Shown here in pieces: positions 57,339-64,000 of a stretch of 64,000 nt of DNA. How positions within the stretch are numbered: position 1 is the first letter of the stretch; each line of letters starts with the position of its first letter. Below the pieces are notes generated by a model. It worked only from the letters and a program-made list of their open reading frames with translations. It was not told the origin of the DNA and made no database searches. The stretch covers positions 5,203,832-5,267,831 of the forward strand of contig CM055870.1 of the NCBI GenBank assembly GCA_029582165.1. The letters run 5' to 3'. The position numbers and the translations under genes are program-made. Source of the DNA: Portulaca oleracea (lineage: Eukaryota; Streptophyta; Magnoliopsida; Caryophyllales; Portulacaceae).

Positions 57339-58144
57339 ATGGCAGATTTATCAACATCAACGAGCTCATTAGAGAAGCTCAATGGGAGCAATTATAGTAC
57401 TTGGTGCACACGTATCAAGTACTACTTGAAGGGGCAAGACTTATGGGAGATCGTTGGTGGCAATCAAAAGTTAGAATCAACTGATCCAAATGAGAAGAGG
57501 AAATGGGAGATCAAGGCTGGAAAGGCAATGTATGTCCTTTCAGTCACGGTGGAAGATGAATATCTTCATCGGATTAAGGATTTTGAGACACTTGACAAAG
57601 CATGGGATGCCTTGGCTCTGTGTTCACCAAGAAGAACGAGGCCAAATTGCAATTTGGAGAACGAGCTCATGTCTATTAAACAGGAGACATGGCGGTGAGC
57701 AAAGATTTCACCAAAGTTAAATCTTTGTGTGGTGAAATAGCCAAAGTAGATGATGAAAGTGCAATAAGTGAGTCAAGAATGAGGCGGATAATTATTCGAG
57801 GCCTCGACCCCAAATACAGTGGCCTTGTTGCAGCGACTAGGGGTTGGGCCACACAACCTGGTCTGCCAGAATTAGAAAGCCTCTTGGTGAACCGAGAAGG
57901 CCTGGACGAACAAATGTCCAAGGTCTCGATAAAGGAGGAAGATCAAGCTCTATTCACCAGAAGAAGAGCACATAAGAGCCAAGGAAGAGATGTACAAAGA
58001 AGCACTAGAGATGGTGGACCACCATCAGAAAGGAGGCCATCATCAGAAAGAAGACAATCATCAAAAAGGACACCACCAAGGTGGCAACGAGGACAGCGAC
58101 GCCGTCCATATCAAGGGGGAGCTCACCAATCTCGAGATAGTTAG
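57339..58144 (+). pseudogene. copia gag region, broken
   Basis: It opens with MADLSTSTSSLEKLNGSNYS (first ATG of the family type, 57339) and has the UBN2-like capsid part KYYLKGQDLWEIVGG. The frame ends at a TGA at 57696-57698 and resumes in another frame at 57689 (a one-base loss or equivalent near 57680). That frame runs to an in-frame TAG at 58142-58144. The zinc knuckle [14 protein letters not shown] follows the TAG in the same frame, at about 58180-58221. The copy cannot make a normal Gag. Confidence 0.85.
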
Positions 58145-61100
58145 CAAGAGAAGGAATATCGCCGTCAAGAAGGTCGATGTTACAAGTGTGGGGGGAAAGG
58201 CCACTTTGCTCGAGACTGCAGATCACCCTCGCTGGAAGGTAATGCAGCAACCTTCACAAATAATAACAGTGAGGAGGAATGGGACTTCCAAGCATTCTTT
58301 GTCATAGAAGAATCTGTCCAGGAAGCCGTAGCAGAAGAGTCCACATATGAAGAGTCTGAAGAAGAGTTTGCACTTACAGTGACAAACAAGAAATTCCTAA
58401 ATTATCAAAAAGATTGGATTGTGGATTCCGGCTGCTCCAACCACATGACAGGCGATGTGAGAAAGCTGCAAAATATGTCTGAATACAAGGGAAACCGAGT
58501 CGTAGTCACAACGAATGACTCAAAACTGCCGATTTCACATATCGGAAAAACGTTAATTGCTCCCCGATTTAGTTCACACCAAGTGCAACTTCAAAATGTC
58601 TACCATGTAGCTGGAATGAAGAAGAATCTCTTGTCAGTATCCCAGCTGACCTCATCAGGCAACTATGTGGTCTTTGGGCCACATGATGTAAAGGTGTATC
58701 GCAACATTAAGCCTACATCTCCCCCGCTTATGGAAGGATGCCGTTTGGAGTCGGTGTACGTGATGTCTGCGCAAGATGCATATGTAGATAAAACCAGGAA
58801 AAATGAAACGGCAGATCTTTGGCATGCAAGGCTTGGCCATGTAAGCTATCACAAGTTAAAAGTGATGATGTTGAAGTCGATGTTGAAAGGTCTCCCACAA
58901 CTTGAGGTTCAAGATGATATAGTATGTGCGGGGTGTCAATATGGGAAGGCACATCAACTTCCCTATGAGGAATCTACATTCAAATCTAAGGCACCACTCA
59001 AGCTAGTGCACTCTGACGTCTTTGGAAGAGTAAAGCAACCATCCATCTCGGGATACAGATACATGATCACTTTTATCGATGACTTCTCGAGATATGTTTG
59101 GGTTGCTTTTATGAAAGAAAAATCTGAAGCACTAGACAAATTCAAGGAGTTCAAGAACAAGGTTGAAGGTGAAGTGGGACGTAAGGTGGCTTGCCTACGT
59201 ACAGATAATGGGGGAGAGTATACATCCAAAGAATTTTCAGAATATTTGCAAGCCCATAAAATACGCCGCCAGCTCACTTGTCCCAATACACCACAACAAA
59301 ATGGTGTAGCAGAAAGGAAGAATAGGCACCTCGCAGAAACTTGCAGAAGCATGTTACATGCCAAGAATGTGCCACCTCGGTTCTGGGCTGAATGCATGAA
59401 GACTGTAGTATATGTCACCAATAGGCTACCGCAAGCAAGACTTGGGTTTGTTTCTCCATATCAAAAACTATGGAATGTCAAGCCTACGGTGAGCCATTTC
59501 AGAGTTTTTGGCTGTGTGTGCTATGTCTTCGTACCGGATCATTTGCGAAGCAAGTTCGATAAGAAGGCTATTCGTTGCATATTCGTGGGATATGACAATG
59601 AAAGAAAAGGATGGAAGTGCTGTGATTCGACGAGAGGACGTTGTTACACGTCAAGAAATGTGGTGTTTGATGAAGCATCATCATGGTGGTCTTCTCAAGA
59701 AGTATTGCTACCTGATTCAAAAGAAATTGAGGAAAGCTTGGAGCAAAGATTCAAGGAACACCTAACAGACGATGAACAAGGAAAAAGTCCCACAAAGACG
59801 TTACAAGAAGAGTCTGTTGAAGAAGAAGCAGAAGATAGAGAAGAGACTGTCAGGAAAGAGAAAAATCCATGGAAAACAGGTGTACATCATAATTTTTCAG
59901 AAGAAGAAAGGCAAAGCCAACTTGAGGACACCATAGCAGAGACAGTTGCAGAGTTAGAGTTAAGAAGGTCCAAGCGGAGACGAAAGCTAAATCCCAAGTA
60001 TGCAAATGCAGCACTGGTAGAAGGGCACAATATCAAGGAACCGTGCACATATGAAGAAGCGTGTCAAAAGAAAGAATGGTGAAAGGCAATGGAGGAAGAG
60101 GTGCAAGCTTTAATTCAGAATGAAATTTGGGAGTTGGTACCCAAACCCAAAGATACAAAGCCTATCTCGTGCAAATGGGTTTATAAGTTGAAGGTACGTC
60201 CTGATGGCTCAATTGACCGATACAAAGCTCGATTGGTAGCTCGAGGCTTCTCGCAAACCTACGGTATAGATTATGAAGAGACGTTCAGTCCAGTTGCTAA
60301 GATCACTACCGTACGTGTTTTGCTAGCATTAGCCTCTATCCAGTCTTGGAAGTTGTGGCAGATGGATGTGAAGAATGCCTTTCTACATGGAGAACTTGAT
60401 CGAGTTACATACATGGAGCAACCTAAAGGATTTGAAAGCAAAAGTCATCCTGACTTTGTGTGCAAGTTGAAGAAAGCTTTGTATGGACTCAAGCAAGCAC
60501 CTCGAGCATGGTATGGCAAGATAGCAGAGTTCTTGGTACAAAGTGGATTCATTATGTCAGCAGCAGACTCCAACTTGTTTGTGAAGACTCGCGAAGGAAG
60601 GGTTTCTATAATTCTTGTCTATGTGGATGATCTTATCATCACTGGCAACGACAAAGAAGAAATCCAGCAAATCAAGGCTAATCTGTCAGTGCGCTTCCAA
60701 ATGAAAGATCTTGGTGAGTTAAAACATTTTCTTGGTCTAGAGGTTGATAGAACTAACCATGGGTTATTCTTATGCCAACACAAATATGCTCAAGATCTTC
60801 TTGAAAAGTATGGTATGCTTGAATGCAAACCAATATCAACCCCTGTGGAGCCAAATGCGAAATTTTGCTCTTATGAAGAAAGAGATCTTGAAGATCCAAC
60901 GATGTACAGGCAATTGGTTGCCAGCTTGATCTACTTGACATTGACCAGACTAGACATTACATATGCTGTCAGTGTAGTAAGTCGATACATGCAGCAACCA
61001 AAGAAATCTCACTTGGAAGTCGTACGAAGGATACTGAGGTATATCAAAGGAACTCTTGACTTTGGTATATTTTACAAGAAAAATGATAAAGTTGAATTAG

Positions 61101-61594
61101 TAGCTCGTGATGCGATTATCTTTGGTGATCATGATACCCGTCGATCAACTACGGGTTATACATTCAACATTGGATCAGCTGCTATTTCTTGGTGTAGTAA
61201 AAGGCAACCAACAGTGTCCTTATCTACCACAGAAGCAGAGTATCGTGCAGCAGCAATGGCAGCTCAAGAATGTACGTGGTTGGTTCAGCTACTTAAAGAT
61301 CTTCATGTTCCTGTGAATGATCCTGTGATGCTAAGGTGTGATAATCTCTCAGCTATACGACTGGCAGAGAATCCAGTTTTTCATGCAAGGACCAAGCATG
61401 TGGAGGTGCACTATCATTTCATTCGAGAGAAAGTGCTACGAGGAGAGATTAATATAAAGCATACAAGGACAGAAGACCAAATAGCTGATATCTTCACCAA
61501 AGGGCTTGGTGGCCCAAAGTTTGACGAGTTTCGAGCAAACCTTGGCATGGTTCCAAGGGCAACATTGAGGAAAGTGGGTGCTGAGGGGGAGTGA
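58145..61594 (+). pseudogene. copia pol region (protease, integrase, RT, RNase H), one internal stop
   Basis: One frame from after the TAG to 61594, broken by TGA at 60080-60082 between integrase and RT. Protease: [13 protein letters not shown]. Integrase: the zinc part has HARLGHVS ... [10 protein letters not shown], and the catalytic triad is seen as [15 protein letters not shown] and [10 protein letters not shown] (D, D, E). [16 protein letters not shown] and the active site [11 protein letters not shown]. RNase [12 protein letters not shown] and [10 protein letters not shown]. The stretch just before DTRRS ([11 protein letters not shown]) has lost the usual second acidic residue of the family's (S/T)DxDWAGD-like motif. 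Overall a recently dead copy. Confidence 0.93.
61583..61591 (+). promoter_or_regulatory. Polypurine tract
   Basis: GAGGGGGAG immediately precedes the 3' LTR. It is the expected primer site for plus-strand DNA synthesis. It overlaps the end of the pol frame. Confidence 0.85.
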
Positions 61595-62000
61595 TAAAAA
61601 TCATCACCCACTTCATCTAATTGGAGCACTAATACCTAAGTGGAGCATAATTAAGTGGAGAACAAGAGCATATGGAGCACTAAGTGTGGATGTAATAAGT
61701 TGACTTATATTTGTGGAGGGAGTGTGCTTACTTTTTATGTGTGGTTGAAGAAGGCTTAGGTGTGTGATATTTTGGGTGCTAGTGTCTAATCCTACTAGTA
61801 TAAATAGGAGGTGTGTCATAGGGAAAATCATCCCAAGCAAGCAAAACAATAAGTGTGAGTGAGTGAGAGAAATTATAAAGAGTGAGGTGTCTTAAAGAGT
61901 GTGTGTTCAAATATTGTACAATTGTCTTGCTTCCAGTGTTGTAATAAAAGTATTATTTTTTAAAGTATACCACCTGTTCCCTTCCTATTTTTATCCAATA
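61592..62000 (+). repeat. 3' LTR
   Basis: 409 bp. It begins TGATAAAAATC and ends ATCCAATA; the terminal CA of the 5' LTR is TA here, one of the six differences. TATAAATA is at 61799-61806. Followed by the target duplication TTCGA. Confidence 0.97.
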
Positions 62001-62210
62001 TTCGACATGATAACTGTTCAATAAATGCAGTGCAAAGATTGTATACTTTCTTATGAAATAACTAAGAGAGGGCACATACTTTATCGAAAAAGAACCACCT
62101 GAAGAGCTGAAGCTTGCATCCTTGATCTTTTGCAGCCAATATCTTTGCAGAAGGTTCAATTTCAGTTCCCTTAGATGGTCATGATAGGGTATGTCAACCT
62201 GAATCCACAC

Positions 62211-63103
62211 CTATGAATAAAAGGTGTTTAAAGTAGTGCAGCAAGCCAGTGCCATTCTAATGCAACTACATCATGATTTCAGGAAAAAAGAATCAATTGA
62301 TTTACTTCTAAGGAGCTGCACAAGAGCATTTTCTCTTGGTCTACCCAAGCCAAACCCAAACCAAAATAAAAGAAACTAATGCACTAGAATCCCATCTAAG
62401 CCAGACTAGATAAAAGATTAATGGAAGAAATCAAGTCTTTGCAAGGTAAAGGAAAAGATTCAATGCAAAAGCACAGTAAAGTTGATTACAGATTCACACG
62501 ACACGCCATGCAATAACCACTTCAGAAAACCAATTTCCAATAAGTAATACAGATCAATCGATATTGAGACAAAACTGAACAGGAATCCAATCTTATACGC
62601 GAAGAACTAGCAGCATTAGAGTTTTAGACCAACGTGGGTGTTCTTCAGCTTTTGTTCTACAAGTGCATAGAATTTAAAGATTCATTTTAAGAACTTACCA
62701 AACCAACCTAGGCAATCCCATTTGCATAAGTCCTGTCTCTTCCAAAGGAAACAAAGGTAAATCAAAGAATTCTCGGATCTCCCGAAGTACCATGCAGTCT
62801 GAAGCTCTATGCCTACTTCTCCCCCTCTTCAGTAATAAAGTGATTTAATGGTGAATTTATCAGAAGATACCAGTTTCAATCAGACTTGATCATTAGTTGA
62901 ATTTCCCATCGACAGAAACATATGAAAGCCTAGAAAGAAAGAGGAATTTCTTCTAGAATGTGTCATTCACAAGGGGGATGATAAAATCAATGCAATAATA
63001 AAGAGAGCAAAAAACACATCTAGTGGTTTAAAGTAATACTTAAGCAATTTGGAAAGCAGAGTAGCTAAAGCATATTAAATTGAAATTAGAACATGAAACT
63101 GAC
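62211..63103 (-). other. Intron of the SET-domain remnant (between exons A and B)
   Basis: 893 bp with donor CAA|GTCAGT at the exon A side and acceptor TTATTCATAG| at exon B. A/T-rich, without a reading frame or repeat that I recognise. Confidence 0.55.
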
Positions 63104-63297
63104 TTGATCGTAAATATTGAAAGGAACTGTAAATCCAAAGTCCAACAGAAGAGCTGAGTTAGAAAACTTTCCATACCGGATCAAGACCTGAGGAAATTAT
63201 GGGATATGAGGTCTGTGTTAGAAGCCATAAGCCTGTAACTACAGACTAAAAAAAGATGCTCGAAAAGATCTACAGCTAGCCAAACCCATATTTTGTC

Positions 63298-63354
63298 ATT
63301 TTCCGAATTTGTCCGACTCGAATTTACCCGAACCCGAACTTTTGCCAGCGCTAG
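63298..63354. mobile_element. Fragment of the TAG(A/C)GCTGACAAAA element
   Basis: TTTTCCGAATTTGTCCGACT ... ACTTTTGCCAGCGCTAGA matches the right-end part of the element at 47513-47718 (TCCGAATTTTTGTCAGCGCTA). The left part is absent. It lies at the junction between the SET remnant and the LRR remnant. Confidence 0.5.
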
Positions 63355-63950
63355 ATGTCCTCTTGGAATGAATTGAACCATTTCTGCAACTGTTTTGGTG
63401 TTACATGAGGCAACCGCCACCTCACCAGGGTTATCAAATTGATCCTCCAGTCCTCGCAATTGGGAGGTTCTATATCACCCCATATTGCAAACCTTACCTT
63501 CTTGAGGATGATTAACCAGATAAACAACAACTTCATTTATCAAATACCCCCTGAAATTGGTTCATCACTCTGCTGAATCTACAAGTCCTCGACGCTGAAG
63601 GGAACCAGTTCACAGGATCCATTCCTACTTCATTGTTTAACGCTTCAAATTTAGCATCTCTTGATTTCAGCACTAATTTATTTGTCGGGAAAGTGCCTTG
63701 CCTCCAGAATTTAAAGGCACTGAATTATCTCAAAATATCCAACAACTCCCTAGAAACAAGAGCGCCCGGTGGTTTAAACTTTCTTTATTCATTGACCAAC
63801 GCCACTGATTTGCAAATGTTGGCCATTGGCAATAACGTATTTGGGGGGTTCATTACCTAAGTGCATCGAAAACTTGTCATCCAAACTCGTTCAATATTAG
63901 AGTTTGACAAGAATTACATATCAAGTACACTACCTATTATTACATGAGAT
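63354..63950 (+). pseudogene. LRR receptor-like kinase fragment (EFR/Xa21-like extracellular part), broken
   Basis: Plus-strand pieces in changing frames. The LRR-NT signature SSWNELNHFCNCFGVT is followed by a TGA. Then come VIKLILQSSQLGGSISPHIA, NLTFLRMIN, FIYQIPPEIGSS, NQFTGSIPTSLFNASNLASL, NLFVGKVPCLQNLKALNYL, FLYSLTNATDLQMLAIGNNV, then a frameshift near 63845, PKCIENLSSKLV-like sequence and stops. LRR spacing and the cap fit subfamily XII receptor kinases (immune receptors such as EFR and Xa21). No signal peptide, kinase domain or start is present. At least three breaks occur in 600 bp. A remnant of a duplicated gene; more may lie to the right of the window. Confidence 0.85.
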
Positions 63951-64000
63951 CTCCAAGTCTACTTGATAATGTATTTGCATTTTTTTAAAAGTAATACTCC

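Larger units (their letters stand above)
56750..62000 (+). mobile_element. Ty1/copia LTR retrotransposon, full length, mutated
   Basis: 5251 bp, flanked by the 5-bp target duplication TTCGA (56745-56749 and 62001-62005). It has two 409-bp LTRs differing at six positions, a tRNA-Met primer site and a purine tract. Domain order is gag, protease, integrase, reverse transcriptase, RNase H, so integrase precedes RT, which defines copia. Coding breaks: one frameshift in gag near 57680 and two in-frame stops (58142-58144 TAG; 60080-60082 TGA). It inserted into an intron or spacer of the SET-domain remnant, antisense to it. Not autonomous as read, although copies elsewhere may be. Confidence 0.97.
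56176..63187 (-). pseudogene. SET-domain / Rubisco LSMT-like methyltransferase remnant, split by a copia element
   Basis: Minus-strand pieces in order. Exon A, 63187-63104, encodes VLIRYGKFSNSALLLDFGFT and VPFNIYDQ, the end of a SET domain as in the Rubisco large-subunit methyltransferase family. Exon B, 62210-62080, encodes VWIQVDIPYHD and LLQRYWLQKIKDASF, the start of the Rubis-subs-bind domain. The copia element comes next. Then 56590-56534 carries RAFARVMSCTSYQ, and about 56502-56430 carries RKELHAHQLLLSLFDGLIEK and YDSSIK, with a short end from 56326 (stop at 56309 or 56176). Between RAFARV and RKELHAHQ the frame shifts and ~20 expected residues are absent. A TAG sits just before RAFARV, and the stretch expected after exon B is not seen. 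No catalytic SET exons lie upstream in the window. I infer a truncated, non-functional copy. Family members methylate Lys in chloroplast or other proteins. Confidence 0.65.

Overview
The window is nuclear DNA of a flowering plant, most likely a eudicot. The evidence is short exons with GT-AG (occasionally GC-AG) introns, chloroplast-targeted and plant-specific gene families, AT-rich intergenic DNA full of MITEs, and one Ty1/copia LTR retrotransposon. I cannot name the species from the sequence.

Layout: (1) 1-2263, minus strand: the first three coding exons of a DHHC-type protein S-acyltransferase that runs off the left edge. (2) 2264-9571: AT-rich intergenic DNA with Tourist-like and Stowaway-like MITEs, one of them nested. 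(3) 9572-14519, plus: a five-exon gene for a small chloroplast inner-membrane protein. (4) 16189-21130, plus: a nine-exon gene for GAPB, the chloroplast NADP-GAPDH B subunit with its redox tail. Its introns are loaded with transposons and intron 7 holds an antisense tRNA-Gln(CUG). (5) 21869-26587, minus: a five-exon clade III glutamate-receptor-like channel. Its presumed leader intron contains a ~195-bp tandem array, and a decayed fragment of a related GLR lies at 30463-30566. (6) 31833-34512, plus: a four-exon PP2C phosphatase. (7) 35799-40632, minus: a nine-exon ER-lumenal canopy/MSAP-type (DUF3456) protein ending in EDEL, with two GC-AG introns. (8) 44934-46679, plus: a single-coding-exon F-box/kelch protein. 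(9) 48248-48814, plus: a Ser-rich small protein. (10) 49926-50246 and 53206-53496, minus: two related small proteins of unknown function. (11) 56176-63187, minus: broken exons of a SET-domain/Rubisco-LSMT-like gene, split by a young 5.25-kb copia element (56750-62000, target duplication TTCGA). (12) 63354-63950, plus: a broken LRR receptor-kinase fragment.

The gene group canopy-like, GLR, chloroplast inner-membrane protein and GAPB resembles, from memory, Arabidopsis At1g42480, At1g42540 (GLR3.3), At1g42960 and At1g42970 (GAPB). The block therefore looks like conserved synteny, expanded here by transposons. The genes do not form one pathway. GAPB is a Calvin-cycle enzyme and the small inner-membrane protein shares its compartment; the others are signalling, ER-folding or ubiquitin-ligase genes. 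No clearly new biological system is visible. The most notable items are structural: intronic transposon load, nested MITEs, recent tandem duplications, the intronic antisense tRNA and the small-protein pair.
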